From Patescibacteria group bacterium (GTDB lineage Bacteria > Patescibacteriota > Patescibacteriia > 2-12-FULL-60-25), in the NCBI GenBank assembly GCA_018061025.1, contig JAGOUY010000007.1:29968-93967 (forward strand): 64,000 nt of DNA, given 5' to 3'. The notes below the pieces were generated by a model. It ran no database searches, had not been told where the DNA came from, and was given only the letters and a program-made list of their open reading frames with translations. The translations under genes and the position numbers were made by a program. Below are positions 15,514 through 24,868 of the stretch, piece by piece; the first letter of the stretch is position 1; every line of letters starts with the position of its first letter.

Positions 15514-16422
15514 ATGATTACGCTTGTGCGCATTTTTACAACCTCTTGGAAAAACTTTTTCCGCAATGCTTGGATTGGGATCGCGACGATCTTTGTATTT
15601 GGGATGGCGATCTTGTCGGTGAATGTTTTATTAGGGGTGCAAGCCGTTATGGATCGGGCTGCAGTGGCCTTGGAGGATCGTGTGGATGTGACGTTTACGT
15701 TTCGTCCGGCGACGCCTGAGCCGGTATTAAACCAGTTACGTTTTTACGCACTGTCTCTCCCGCAGGTTCGTTCAGTTGAGCTTGTGTCTGCCGAGCAAGC
15801 GTTGCAGCGATTTCGTGATCGATACGCGGGACAACCTAAGATCCTCGCGGCCTTAGAAGAGTTGAGCGGGAATCCTTTGGGGGCGCAGATGGTCGTGAAA
15901 GCGCATCAACCAGAGGATTATGCCTTTATTTTGCAGGCCTTGCAGAATCCTCAGTATACGCCGTTTATCCAGAAGCAGACGTACGAGGATCATCGAGGAG
16001 CGATCTTACGCATCAAAGCGATTACAGACCAGAGTCGGTTAGCCGGGTCTATCCTGGTTGCGATGTTCACCTTGTTTGGTTTATTGATTGTTATTAACGC
16101 GGTGCGTGTCGCGGTGTATACACAGCGTGAGGAGATTGCGATTATGCGATTAGTTGGCGCTTCTTCTGCCTTTATCCGCGCGCCATTTGTGTTACAAACG
16201 ATTTGGTTTGGATTATTTGCTCTGTTTGGCGTATCGCTTCTTACCTATTTTGGGATTGCCTATTTAGATCCTCGTCTTCGCCCTGTCTTTGATGGGGAAG
16301 TGGGCTTGCTCGCGCTCGTACAACAAAATGGACCAACAGTGTTGTTGATTCAATTTGTGAGCTTGGTATTTATGATGGGAATGGCCGCGTGGATTGCGGT
16401 TGGACGATATATCAAGAGATAA
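15514..16422 (+). CDS. ftsX: Cell division permease-like protein FtsX
   Basis: 302 aa. Topology is that of FtsX: a cytoplasmic N-terminus, a first helix (residues 20-42), an extracellular domain of about 120 residues (SLPQVRSVELVSAEQAL...), then three helices at the C-terminus with the conserved REEIAIMRLVGASSAFIRAP loop. It is the membrane partner of FtsE and passes ATP-driven changes to cell-wall hydrolases. Start 15514 removes an unrelated extension that overlaps ftsE. It converges on pepF with 2 bp between the stop codons. Confidence 0.93.
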   Translation: MITLVRIFTTSWKNFFRNAWIGIATIFVFGMAILSVNVLLGVQAVMDRAAVALEDRVDVTFTFRPATPEPVLNQLRFYALSLPQVRSVELVSAEQALQRFRDRYAGQPKILAALEELSGNPLGAQMVVKAHQPEDYAFILQALQNPQYTPFIQKQTYEDHRGAILRIKAITDQSRLAGSILVAMFTLFGLLIVINAVRVAVYTQREEIAIMRLVGASSAFIRAPFVLQTIWFGLFALFGVSLLTYFGIAYLDPRLRPVFDGEVGLLALVQQNGPTVLLIQFVSLVFMMGMAAWIAVGRYIKR

Positions 16423-16424
16423 GC

Positions 16425-18221
16425 TTACGTGCTCTTCTTGATCTTTTTATCAAGTTCTTTGGCTTCATTCACCATCTCTTCGATGAGAGCAATACCGCCT
16501 TGCCAGAATTTCTTGTCGCGTAAGTTGATGCCAAATGGTTTTACGAGTTCGTTTGGATCTTTTGAACCGCCAGCTTCGAGGAAGGCGAGGTAGTCTTCCA
16601 CCATCGAAGCACCGCGTTTTTTGTATTCGGCGAAGAGGGAGAGGGTGAGGAGTTCGCCGAAGGCGTAGGCGTAAACGTAGAAGGGGGTATGGATGAAGTG
16701 GGAGATGTAGGACCACCAAATGTCGTAGTCTTTAGTCATTTTAACGGAGTTTCCAAACATGTTGGTTTGGTGTTTGCGCCAAAGGGTGCCGATTTCCTCA
16801 CTTGTGAGCTCGCCTTTTTGTTTTGAGGTTGCGTGTACGTCTTGTTCAAAGCGGTACATGGTGGTTTGACGGAAGACGGTTGAGAAGATCTCTTCGATTT
16901 TTTGCATGATGAGCGTGAGCCGTTCTTTGGGATCGGTGAGCTTGGCTTTCATGGCGTCGAATGTGACCATCTCAGCAAAGACGCTGGCGGTTTCGGCGAC
17001 GGTGAGGGGCATGTCGAACTGGAGAAGGTTTTGTTTGCGAGCAAGGCTGGCATGCACCCCGTGACCTAGTTCGTGAGCTAAGGTTAGTACTTGTTTAATG
17101 TTCCCACTGAAGTTTACGAAGACATAGGGATGAAGGTCAGGTGTTCCGAACATGCAGAAGGCGCCGCCGCGTTTGCCCGGCATTTGAGGGGCGTCGATCC
17201 AGCCATTGTCAAAAAACGCTTGGGCGAGTTTGGCGAAGCGAGGAGAGAAACGCGTGAAGGCGTCTAGAATGAGGGTTTTTGCTTCGGTAAACGAGACGGA
17301 GTGTTCTTTGCTGGCAATCGGAGCGTAGCGGTCGTAGTCATAGAGAACGGGGAGGCTGAGGAGTTTGCGTTTGAAGATGTAGAAGTCTTGGACGATATCG
17401 AAACGCTCAGCCACGGCGCTTGTCATGGCATCGACGGTGGCTTGGTCGATCTCATTCGAGAGATGGCGGGATTGTTCGGGCGAATCAAAATGACGATAGC
17501 GATCTATCGTACGTTTTTCTTGCAAAAGGGTGTTGGTGACGAAGGTGAGGCGATGGAGTTGTTCGCGTAGCCCTTGTGTATACCCTTCAGCGGCACGTTT
17601 GCGTTCACTTTGTTTTGGGTGATGGAGAAGGTCGAGCAATTGTTCTTGTGAGTAGTCTTTTTTGTCGCCAGAGCGTTTATAGGTGTAGTGGGAGAGTTCT
17701 TCGTCGTATAAACGTGTGAAAGCGGAGCGTCCTGTGAGGGAGAGGTCTTGCATGAGCTTTTCCTCTGGTTCGCTGAGGCGATGTGGTTTCCAGAGGAGCT
17801 CTTTTTCGAGGTAATGCGTATAACGAGATAGGGCAGGATGTTTGATCCAGCTTTGGAAGGTTTTATCGTTAACCTGGACCAATTCTAACTCTAAGAAGAG
17901 AAATAGGTTGGCGATTTCTCGTCCGCGTTGTTCGGTTTTTTGCAGGAGGGCACCGTGTTTAGGGTTTTTGCTATCTGCGGAATGGACGAGAGCGGCGTAG
18001 AGTTCAGGCTTCCAGGTTTCTTGCAGGATTGATTCGTATTCTTTGAGAATTTTGGCGAGTTCTTCGGCGGTGCGTTTAGCGGTAATGGTGCCGCGGTATT
18101 TTTTATTGAAAACTTGGGCGCGTTTTAGTTGCGTATCAAAGGTCTTATCGATGTTTGGATCATCGATGCTTTGGAAGAGGTCCGAGAGGTTCCAGCGGGG
18201 GAGGGGAGAGGGTTTTGGCAT
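16425..18221 (-). CDS. pepF: Oligoendopeptidase F (M3 metallopeptidase)
   Basis: 598 aa, the normal length for PepF. The zinc motif HELGH is at residues 383-387 in LAHELGHGVHASLA, and the third ligand Glu lies about 28 residues on in LTVAETASVFAEM. The N-terminal helical domain (WNLSDLF) is typical. No signal peptide, so it cleaves oligopeptides in the cytoplasm and supplies amino acids from imported or recycled peptides. Divergent from eno with a 96-bp gap. Confidence 0.94.
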   Translation of the reverse strand: MPKPSPLPRWNLSDLFQSIDDPNIDKTFDTQLKRAQVFNKKYRGTITAKRTAEELAKILKEYESILQETWKPELYAALVHSADSKNPKHGALLQKTEQRGREIANLFLFLELELVQVNDKTFQSWIKHPALSRYTHYLEKELLWKPHRLSEPEEKLMQDLSLTGRSAFTRLYDEELSHYTYKRSGDKKDYSQEQLLDLLHHPKQSERKRAAEGYTQGLREQLHRLTFVTNTLLQEKRTIDRYRHFDSPEQSRHLSNEIDQATVDAMTSAVAERFDIVQDFYIFKRKLLSLPVLYDYDRYAPIASKEHSVSFTEAKTLILDAFTRFSPRFAKLAQAFFDNGWIDAPQMPGKRGGAFCMFGTPDLHPYVFVNFSGNIKQVLTLAHELGHGVHASLARKQNLLQFDMPLTVAETASVFAEMVTFDAMKAKLTDPKERLTLIMQKIEEIFSTVFRQTTMYRFEQDVHATSKQKGELTSEEIGTLWRKHQTNMFGNSVKMTKDYDIWWSYISHFIHTPFYVYAYAFGELLTLSLFAEYKKRGASMVEDYLAFLEAGGSKDPNELVKPFGINLRDKKFWQGGIALIEEMVNEAKELDKKIKKST

Positions 18222-18303
18222 AGGGATTATTCCTTGGTAAATTCAAAGCTAGTTCATCATTTTTGGCTGGCTTCGTCCAGCTGCACTTCTTTATGTTCTC
18301 GTG

Positions 18304-18309
18304 TATACT
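18304..18309 (+). promoter_or_regulatory. -10 box (TATACT) of eno
   Basis: TATACT lies 8 nt before the eno ATG at 18318. No Shine-Dalgarno sequence lies between them. Confidence 0.6.
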
Positions 18310-18317
18310 GTTGTCAT

Positions 18318-19577
18318 ATGTTTGGAGGAAAAAAAATTTCATCGGTGGTTGCACGCGAAATCTTGGATTCGCGAGGGAATCCGACGGTTGCTTGCCGTGT
18401 GACCTTAAAGAATGGATTAACGGCTGAGGCGAAAGTACCTTCTGGAGCTTCGACGGGGTCGCATGAGGCGTTGGAATTGCGTGATGGTGGCAAGAGATAT
18501 GGAGGAAAAGGCGTCAAAAAAGCGGTGAAGCATGTGAATGAATCGATTGCGCGGGTGTTGCGCGGGATTGATGTGACGCGGCAGCAGGATATTGACCACG
18601 TAATGTTGGAATTAGATGGGACGAAGAATAAATCGAAATTGGGAGCAAATGCGATCTTGGCGGTGTCATTAGCGTGTGCACAGGTCGCGGCGCTGGAGCG
18701 AGGGATCCCGTTATGGAAGTCGTTGCGGCAGACCTATCGTTTTGTCCGACCTGCTTCGTTGCCGATTCCTACGATGAACGTCTTGAACGGTGGTGCGCAT
18801 GCGGGATGGGTGATGGATATTCAAGAGTGTATGATCGTGTCTAAGCACAAGGTGTTTTCGGAACGGGTACGCATTGGAGTTGAGGTCTTTCAGGCCTTGG
18901 GGAAGCTTTTAAAAGAAAAACATCTTCCTATTACGGTTGGGGATGAAGGAGGATTTGCTCCGCATTTAGATACGGTGGAGAAGGCGTTTGAGCTTTTAGC
19001 GGAAGCCGTGGCCAAGGCTGGGTTTAAACTTGGAAAAGATGTATATTTTGCTGCCGATGTCGCGAGTTCTGAATTTTATGATGCCAAACGAAAGAAATAT
19101 GTCTTTCGTGCGGAGGGGGTAGAAATGGATCGAGAGCAGCTGATGGCGCGTTATGCGGGTTGGATGGAGAAATATCCGTTTGAATCGATTGAAGATCCGT
19201 TTGCTGAAGATGATTGGGCGTCATGGCAAGAAGCCTTGCCGATGTTTGAGGGGAATGAAGTCCGTGTCGTCGGAGATGATTTGTTAGTGACGAATGTTGA
19301 GCGATTACGACGCGCCATTGATGAGCAGGCGGCAAATACGATTTTGATCAAGCTCAATCAAATTGGAACGCTGACGGAGACGGTCGATGCGATTAAGATG
19401 GCGCATGAGGCGGGTTGGGCAACGTCGATTTCGCATCGATCCGGGGAAACCGCAGATACGACGATTGCGGATTTAGCAGTTGCCTGTGGCTCGGAATATA
19501 TTAAGACGGGATCTTTGTCGCGATCTGAAAGAATTGAGAAATATAATCGATTATTGGAGATTGAGGGGGAGATGTAG
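18318..19577 (+). CDS. eno: Enolase
   Basis: 419 aa; converts 2-phosphoglycerate to phosphoenolpyruvate in lower glycolysis. Conserved blocks are ILDSRGNPTV, the mobile loop PSGASTGSHEALELRDG, GGAHAGWVMDIQECMI (active-site region), GDEGGFAP, SIEDPFAEDDW with a metal-binding Asp, GDDLLVTN, IKLNQIGT with the catalytic Lys, and SHRSGET. In the HA(N/G)N position the second residue is Trp (HAGW), a modest variation. An open frame extends to 18129, but homology and the -10 box fix the start at 18318. Pyruvate kinase lies at 50.3 kb in the same window. Confidence 0.96.
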   Translation: MFGGKKISSVVAREILDSRGNPTVACRVTLKNGLTAEAKVPSGASTGSHEALELRDGGKRYGGKGVKKAVKHVNESIARVLRGIDVTRQQDIDHVMLELDGTKNKSKLGANAILAVSLACAQVAALERGIPLWKSLRQTYRFVRPASLPIPTMNVLNGGAHAGWVMDIQECMIVSKHKVFSERVRIGVEVFQALGKLLKEKHLPITVGDEGGFAPHLDTVEKAFELLAEAVAKAGFKLGKDVYFAADVASSEFYDAKRKKYVFRAEGVEMDREQLMARYAGWMEKYPFESIEDPFAEDDWASWQEALPMFEGNEVRVVGDDLLVTNVERLRRAIDEQAANTILIKLNQIGTLTETVDAIKMAHEAGWATSISHRSGETADTTIADLAVACGSEYIKTGSLSRSERIEKYNRLLEIEGEM

Positions 19578-19638
19578 GGAGGTTGACCGTTTTTGCATTT
19601 TGTGTAATATATTATCGCCTTGAAAGGAGGCGAATGCG

Positions 19639-20019
19639 ATGTCTAGTGGTACGCGTACGGATGGTGCGGTGGGCGAGCAGGGAGTCGGAGCTTCTTCTGC
19701 TCAGAGCGACCTCAAGGATGAGGTGGTCGTGCCCAGTCTTTCGGATGAGGAATGCGCGCTCGTTTCACGTGTTTATGTGGAATTTGATCTTTGGATGCAG
19801 AGTATGGGGATGACCTGTCCCAATGCTTTCTGGTTTGGTCTGTTGTTGGGGCGTGCAAGTGGCATGATCCCTGATGCAGTTTTGCCCAACACTCCGCCCA
19901 GTCCGCTCGTTGATCGCGGCGTTCTCCGTCTTTCCGCTCTTCTCCATCAGTATTTGCCTGGCTTGCGTGCATTTCAGGTTATGAAAGTGCTCTATTCCCT
20001 TGTCAGCAAGGCTAAGTAA
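19639..20019 (+). CDS. Hypothetical protein with strong ribosome binding site
   Basis: 126 aa, soluble. Residues 1-30 are polar and disordered; the rest is helical with a hydrophobic central stretch (NAFWFGLLLGRASGMIP) and a basic end. No family recognised. GAAAGGAGG ends 8 nt before the ATG. This is one of the few strong Shine-Dalgarno sequences in the window and supports translation. TATATT/TATTAT boxes lie upstream (about 19608-19616). Confidence 0.6.
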   Translation: MSSGTRTDGAVGEQGVGASSAQSDLKDEVVVPSLSDEECALVSRVYVEFDLWMQSMGMTCPNAFWFGLLLGRASGMIPDAVLPNTPPSPLVDRGVLRLSALLHQYLPGLRAFQVMKVLYSLVSKAK

Positions 20020-20092
20020 CTCGTCCCTTTTCTTTGCTCTTCCCTGAGCCCCTCTTTCTCTATTCCATGATATGCTCGTGGCCTGAAGAGAG

Positions 20093-20629
20093 ATGTCTAT
20101 GAACCTGATTTTTATCTATGGGCCGGCGGCGGTTGGCAAGTTGACGGTGGCAAAAGCGCTTGAATCTTTGACGGGTATCCCTTTGGCGGATAACCATAGT
20201 TTGTTGAACCCGGTGGCCAAGGTGTTTGGATGGGATCATCCAGAGCGTGAACGGTTAGGGCGTCAATTTCGTTTGGAGTTTTTTCAGGCGGCTGCGCGAG
20301 CGAATAAGAGCATGATTACGACCTTTGGTGGAGGTGGGCAAACGTTTGATGATTTTATCCAGGAAGTGATACAGATCGTGCAGGCGGAAGGCGGCAAGGT
20401 CTTATTTGTGCGTTTATTTGCTCCAAAGGAAGTGTTGTTTGATCGGGTACGCCATGATTCGCGGGCTCATCATGCGAAAATGCGGACCGTGGAAGAACTC
20501 GAGAATAAAATCATAAAAACACCCGACGTGTGTGCGCGGGCGTTGGTGGGGGAGCATTTAGAGATTGATTCCTCGGCTCATTCACCAGAAGAGATGGCGA
20601 AGATGATCGTCTCTCATTACGGATTATAG
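20093..20629 (+). CDS. P-loop kinase-like protein
   Basis: 178 aa. Walker A is GPAAVGKLT at residues 10-18, followed by KALESLTGIPLADNHSLL. The ITTFGGGG and VRLFAPKEVLFDRV segments resemble those of shikimate/gluconate-type small kinases (AAA_17/AAA_33-like). It would phosphorylate a small molecule with ATP; the substrate is unknown. A second in-frame ATG lies at 20099. Its end overlaps by 6 bp a short gene on the opposite strand. Confidence 0.7.
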   Translation: MSMNLIFIYGPAAVGKLTVAKALESLTGIPLADNHSLLNPVAKVFGWDHPERERLGRQFRLEFFQAAARANKSMITTFGGGGQTFDDFIQEVIQIVQAEGGKVLFVRLFAPKEVLFDRVRHDSRAHHAKMRTVEELENKIIKTPDVCARALVGEHLEIDSSAHSPEEMAKMIVSHYGL

Positions 20630-20803
20630 CTTTTCTGCTTGGATGCGGGCGCGGATTTCTTCTTGATGGGCTTCATCAAGTTTTTGCATGAGATCTTGTG
20701 TAGAAGCGAGTTGGTTATGGGAGATCGCTTCCAGCTTTTTTTGGAATTGGTGGTAGAGTTCGGTGATTTTATCGATAAGGGACGTATTTTGGTCGTCTGA
20801 CAT
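20624..20803 (-). CDS. Small coiled-coil protein, 59 aa
   Basis: Found by reading the gap between the P-loop kinase gene and miaB. The frame begins MSDDQNTSLIDKITELYHQF and ends EEIRARIQAEKL. It is highly charged with heptad-like spacing of Leu/Ile, so probably one long helix or coiled coil. A TATACT box on the minus strand (20814-20819) lies 10 nt before the ATG, the same arrangement as for known genes here. Its stop overlaps the end of the converging kinase gene by 6 bp. No family recognised. Confidence 0.6.
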   Translation of the reverse strand: MSDDQNTSLIDKITELYHQFQKKLEAISHNQLASTQDLMQKLDEAHQEEIRARIQAEKL

Positions 20804-20877
20804 AGATGGGCATAGTATAGCGAGTCCCAGGCTTGTTGGCTATAACGAATTATGGTAATTAACGTTCGTATTCACCC

Positions 20878-22206
20878 ATGTCCTCTCCCACCTTTTATAT
20901 CACCACCTTTGGGTGCCAGATGAATAAGAATGACAGCGAGCGTATGGCGGGTCTTTTGTCGTCGCTTGGATTTGTGACAACGGAGGATGAGGCGACGGCG
21001 GATGTGGTGCTGATCAATACGTGTAGCGTGCGCCAATCGGCGGAGGATCGGATTTATGGGGCGCAGGAAAAGTATTTGGAATATAAAAAGACCAAGCCAA
21101 ACATGATTGTGGCGGTGACGGGATGTATGCCGGGGCGTGATAAGGCGCGGGTGTTTAAGAAGCGTTTGCCAGCGACGGATCTCTATTTCCCTACGCCAGA
21201 CATGGTGCATTTGCCACGCTGGATTTCGGAATTGCGACCTGAACTCGTGAATTCAGCTTCTTTGGAGGAAGATTATTTCAAGATCCATCCGCATCGCGTG
21301 CCATCGGTCCAAGCATTTGTCACGATCCAGACGGGATGTAACAAATTTTGTACGTATTGTGTGGTGCCGTATGCGCGTGGGTTGGAGCGGAATCGACCAG
21401 TAAAAGATATCTTGGAGGAGTGTCGTGAGTTGGTGGCGCATGGAGTCCTCGAGATTACTCTTCTGGGTCAAACGGTTAACTCGTTTAAAGCGACCGATCC
21501 AGAATCGTTCTCGCAAGAGAATCCCTACAAAGATCACTTTGCCGCGTTACTCTGGGAGATCAACCAATTAGAAGGACTACAGCGTTTACATTGGACGGCA
21601 GCTCATCCCTTATCCATGACGGATGAGGTTATTCATGCCCTGACGTTGCCGAAACAAGTAAATTATCTACACCTACCAGTGCAGTCGGGAAGTGATGAGG
21701 TGTTGCGTCGGATGAATCGGAAATATACGCGTGAGCAATATCTCGAAGTGATTCGTAAAATTAAGACTGCGCGTCCTGGAGTCGCTTTGGGCTCGGATAT
21801 CATCGTCGGCTTTTCTGGAGAGACGCCGGAGCAATTTGAAGAGACGCTTACGCTCTATCGTGAAGTGGATTTTGATATTTCTTATAATGCGCAATACTCG
21901 ATCCGGTCTGGAACGTTGGGGATTAAGTTATATGCGGATGACGTGTCGAAAGAAGAGAAACGTGATCGCTGGGATCGCATCCAAGAAGTGATGGAAGAGG
22001 TTGCCATGCGTAAAAATCAAGCCTTTATTGGCAAAACCGTGTCCGTTTTGATTGATAAGGTGGCGCATGGGTTTGCGAGCGGGAATACGTTTGAGATGAA
22101 GTTGGCGCGCTTTCCGTCTACGGATGAGGTATTGATCGGCAAGATTATCGAGATGGAGGTGAAGAGTGTGAAAACGTGGGTGTTGGAAGGGGAGAAACGC
22201 GTATGA
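20878..22206 (+). CDS. miaB: tRNA-2-methylthio-N6-dimethylallyladenosine synthase
   Basis: 442 aa radical-SAM methylthiotransferase that adds a methylthio group to N6-isopentenyl-adenosine at tRNA position 37. The N-terminal UPF0004 domain has the three auxiliary-cluster cysteines C13, C49 and C83 (TFGCQMN, INTCSV, VTGCMPG). The radical-SAM cluster is C154, C158 and C161 (CNKFCTYC). The C-terminal about 65 residues form the TRAM RNA-binding domain. miaA, which makes its substrate modification, follows with an ATGA overlap (22203-22206), so the two steps are co-expressed. Confidence 0.95.
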   Translation: MSSPTFYITTFGCQMNKNDSERMAGLLSSLGFVTTEDEATADVVLINTCSVRQSAEDRIYGAQEKYLEYKKTKPNMIVAVTGCMPGRDKARVFKKRLPATDLYFPTPDMVHLPRWISELRPELVNSASLEEDYFKIHPHRVPSVQAFVTIQTGCNKFCTYCVVPYARGLERNRPVKDILEECRELVAHGVLEITLLGQTVNSFKATDPESFSQENPYKDHFAALLWEINQLEGLQRLHWTAAHPLSMTDEVIHALTLPKQVNYLHLPVQSGSDEVLRRMNRKYTREQYLEVIRKIKTARPGVALGSDIIVGFSGETPEQFEETLTLYREVDFDISYNAQYSIRSGTLGIKLYADDVSKEEKRDRWDRIQEVMEEVAMRKNQAFIGKTVSVLIDKVAHGFASGNTFEMKLARFPSTDEVLIGKIIEMEVKSVKTWVLEGEKRV

Positions 22207-23093
22207 AGTTGCCACGTATCGTTTGTATTGTGGGGCCAACATCTTCAGGCAAGACAGCATTAAGTTTAAAATTAGCAAAGCAATTTCAGTGCGAAATTAT
22301 TAACGCAGATGCGAGACAGCTTTATCGAGGGTTTGATATCGGAACGGGAAAACCCGATACGCTCGCTCTCTCCGATATCCCGCATCATCTCTTTCAAGAA
22401 GATCCGACCAAGCAACTTACGGTCACAGAATGGCGTGATAAAGCGTTAACTTGTATTCATCAGGTTATTGGTCGTGGTCATGTTCCTATTCTTGTTGGTG
22501 GAACGGGTCTGTATATACAGGCTCTTGTCGATAATTTTTCTATCCCGGAAGTTCCTCCTAACGAATCGCTGCGCCAAGAGCTCTCGGTATTATCTTTGTC
22601 TGTGCTTGTCGAGAAGCTTCGTGAGATTGATCCAAATGCGTCAGAAGTTGTTGATATGCAGAATCCTCGACGGGTGATGCGAGCCCTAGAAATCGTCCTC
22701 TCGACGGGTAAATCCCTCATTGAACAGCGACAGAAGGGTGAACCTCTTGTTGAAGCGTTGCAGATTGGGATTGAGCGTACGCGTGAAGAGTTGTATGCGC
22801 GGGCTGATAAGGCGGTTGATAGAATGTTGGAACATGGTTGGGCAAATGAGGTGAAACAGTTGCTCGCGCAGGGCGTGACGAAAGATGTCCCTGCAATGTC
22901 AGCAATCGGATATCGGGAATTGGTTGACGTAATAGAAGGACGGACAGTGCTTGAAGAAACTGTGCTGCTTATTAAGCAATATACGAGGAATTATATTAAA
23001 CGGCAGGTGACGTGGTTTAAGAAGGATGAGAGGATTGTGTGGGCAAAGGATGAGGGAGAGGCGATGCAGTGTGTATCTGATTGCTTGGGTTGA
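22203..23093 (+). CDS. miaA: tRNA dimethylallyltransferase
   Basis: 296 aa. The P-loop GPTSSGKT is at residues 11-18. INADARQLYRGFDIGTGKP is the conserved Asp/Gln region that holds the target adenosine, GGTGLYIQALVDN follows, and SAIGYREL is the late conserved block. It transfers a dimethylallyl group to A37 of tRNAs reading UNN codons. The start at 22203 overlaps the miaB stop; the frame further upstream lies inside miaB. Confidence 0.95.
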   Translation: MKLPRIVCIVGPTSSGKTALSLKLAKQFQCEIINADARQLYRGFDIGTGKPDTLALSDIPHHLFQEDPTKQLTVTEWRDKALTCIHQVIGRGHVPILVGGTGLYIQALVDNFSIPEVPPNESLRQELSVLSLSVLVEKLREIDPNASEVVDMQNPRRVMRALEIVLSTGKSLIEQRQKGEPLVEALQIGIERTREELYARADKAVDRMLEHGWANEVKQLLAQGVTKDVPAMSAIGYRELVDVIEGRTVLEETVLLIKQYTRNYIKRQVTWFKKDERIVWAKDEGEAMQCVSDCLG

Positions 23094-23128
23094 CCTTTTT
23101 CTCTTCTCCCTTCACGATATACGTATCT

Positions 23129-23542
23129 ATGGCATATTGGCTTTTGAAGACGGAACCTGAGGAATATTCTTGGGAACAGCTCCAGGCGGATAAGAAGACG
23201 GCTTGGACGGGGATCCGGAATTTTCAGGCGCGGAATAACCTCCGAGAAATGAAGGCGGGTGATTTAGCATTTATCTATCATACGGGGGATGACAAGGAGA
23301 TCCGTGGGATCGCGAAGATTGTAAAAGAAGCGTACGAAGATCCGACGGCTGAGGCAGGGGATTGGGCAGCGGTTGAGATTGAGGTCGTACAACCTGTGGC
23401 GCGACCAATTGGCTTAGAAGAAATTCGCAATACGCATAACTTGGCCGTGATGCCGGTTGTGACGCACGCGCGCTTATCCGTTCATCCTGTGACAGAGTCA
23501 CAGTGGCGGGATGTGCTTAAGTACACGAAAACTTCTTTATGA
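23129..23542 (+). CDS. EVE domain protein
   Basis: 137 aa, a single EVE domain (PUA-like fold). Typical segments are MAYWLLKTEPEEYSWE, WTGIRNFQARNNLREMKAGD and FIYHTGDDKEIRGIAKIV, with an aromatic cage expected to bind modified bases. EVE proteins recognise modified nucleic-acid bases, but the role here is unknown. Its stop overlaps the next gene's ATG (ATGA 23539-23542). Start 23129 is chosen by homology. Confidence 0.9.
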   Translation: MAYWLLKTEPEEYSWEQLQADKKTAWTGIRNFQARNNLREMKAGDLAFIYHTGDDKEIRGIAKIVKEAYEDPTAEAGDWAAVEIEVVQPVARPIGLEEIRNTHNLAVMPVVTHARLSVHPVTESQWRDVLKYTKTSL

Positions 23543-24270
23543 TCCGTCATGCTGTTATTTTGGCGGGAGGGAGCGGGACGCGATTGCGGCCTGTGACGCT
23601 TGAGATTCCGAAGCCATTAGTTCCTGTTCAAGGGTTGCCGATTGTCTCTTGGCAGGTGCGTTGGCTTGCTCGGCACGGAGTGGAAGAGGTTACCGTGGTA
23701 ATTGCTCCTCGTTGGCGACAGCAGTTTACGCGTTGGGCGGAAGAACTCATGAAGGAAGTACCCGTTAAAATTGTTTTACATGAAGAGTCGGAACCGATGG
23801 GGACGATGGGGGCGATGGTGCATCACTTACGTGATCGTTGGACCGAGCCTGTTCTTGTGACGAATGGTGACGAACTCAAGGGTCTTAACTTGTCTGTATT
23901 GGTTGAAAAGCATCTTCAATTAAAAGCACAAGATCCTCAACATGCCGTTACCTTGGGACTTATCCGTGTCTTTAATCCTTCGGATTACGGTGTCGCAGAA
24001 ATGGAGAATGACCATATCGTAAAATTTCACAATAAACCTGCCCATCCGCCGACAAATCTCATTAATTCCGGTCTGTATATTCTTGAACCGTCGGTACTCC
24101 ATGAAGTCGATCGTTCAAAGAGTTTTTTAATGTTTGAAGAAGACTTATTTCCTCTTTTGGCTAATGCGCGTCGATTAGGAGGCGCGCCACTTGAGGGTCT
24201 TTGGTATGACTGTGGGACGTTGGAACGCTGGGAGAAGGCGATTAAGGAGTGGAAAGAGCCTGAAGTTTAG
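23539..24270 (+). CDS. Sugar-phosphate nucleotidyltransferase
   Basis: 243 aa of the RmlA/GlmU-N/mannose-1-phosphate guanylyltransferase superfamily. The signature GGSGTRLRP is at residues 10-18, with Lys25 in IPKPLVPV. TNGDELKGL gives the metal-binding Asp region, and LINSGLYILEPSVL is typical. It activates a sugar-1-phosphate for envelope glycan synthesis; which sugar and nucleotide cannot be told. No C-terminal left-handed helix repeats. Its last 29 bp overlap the converging hypothetical gene. Confidence 0.88.
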   Translation: MIRHAVILAGGSGTRLRPVTLEIPKPLVPVQGLPIVSWQVRWLARHGVEEVTVVIAPRWRQQFTRWAEELMKEVPVKIVLHEESEPMGTMGAMVHHLRDRWTEPVLVTNGDELKGLNLSVLVEKHLQLKAQDPQHAVTLGLIRVFNPSDYGVAEMENDHIVKFHNKPAHPPTNLINSGLYILEPSVLHEVDRSKSFLMFEEDLFPLLANARRLGGAPLEGLWYDCGTLERWEKAIKEWKEPEV

Positions 24271-24865
24271 TTTCTGGGAGCGGTCTATAATCTTTCTCCC
24301 AAGTTGTATCTGATGTTTGAAGGTATCCTCTTTTCTTTAAAATAGGGCCAAATAATTCGAGCCAGCGTTGTGTCGTAAGGGGTGTTTTTGTGGTCATGCC
24401 TGGCTCCATGGTGATTTTGTGGTGTACGGTTTTATGTAAGCGTCCTGCATCAGTTGCTAGAAGATCAACCATCTTTTCCCATAATTGTACTCCAATCCCA
24501 TCTCTTAACAGGGGTTCGTCCCCAGGTTTTTGGATGAACGTTCTCGCTTCTTGTGATTTGTGATGAGGGTAACCGGAGATGGTTAGCTCTCCAAATAAAA
24601 GAGCGAGGCTTTCTCTGGGTGAGTTAGGATGTAATATGCGGAAGATTCTTTCTATTGATGTACATCCCTTTGTGTCCAGGCCTTCTTCCGTGTCTTCGGT
24701 TCCAAGCAAGAGGAACGTTTTCCCGCGAATTCTGACGAGTTGTTCGCATGATCGTTTGATGTGAGCAGGTTTATTTGGTGCTTGTTTTTTCCAAGTAAGC
24801 TCTGTAAGGGATAGCTCCTCGAATGATTTTATGTTCGTTTCATTATTGGCGAAATTTTCGTACAT
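24242..24865 (-). CDS. Hypothetical protein
   Basis: 207 aa, soluble, no recognised domain. Mixed alpha/beta appearance with FLLLGTEDTEEGLDTKG in the middle and a C-terminal block QRWLELFGPILKKRGYLQ. It lies 3 bp after the CYTH-like gene on the same strand, so probably one transcript. The 29-bp overlap with the converging nucleotidyltransferase gene is unusual for its length but both frames look real. Confidence 0.5.
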   Translation of the reverse strand: MYENFANNETNIKSFEELSLTELTWKKQAPNKPAHIKRSCEQLVRIRGKTFLLLGTEDTEEGLDTKGCTSIERIFRILHPNSPRESLALLFGELTISGYPHHKSQEARTFIQKPGDEPLLRDGIGVQLWEKMVDLLATDAGRLHKTVHHKITMEPGMTTKTPLTTQRWLELFGPILKKRGYLQTSDTTWEKDYRPLPETKLQALSTP

Positions 24866-24868
24866 AGC

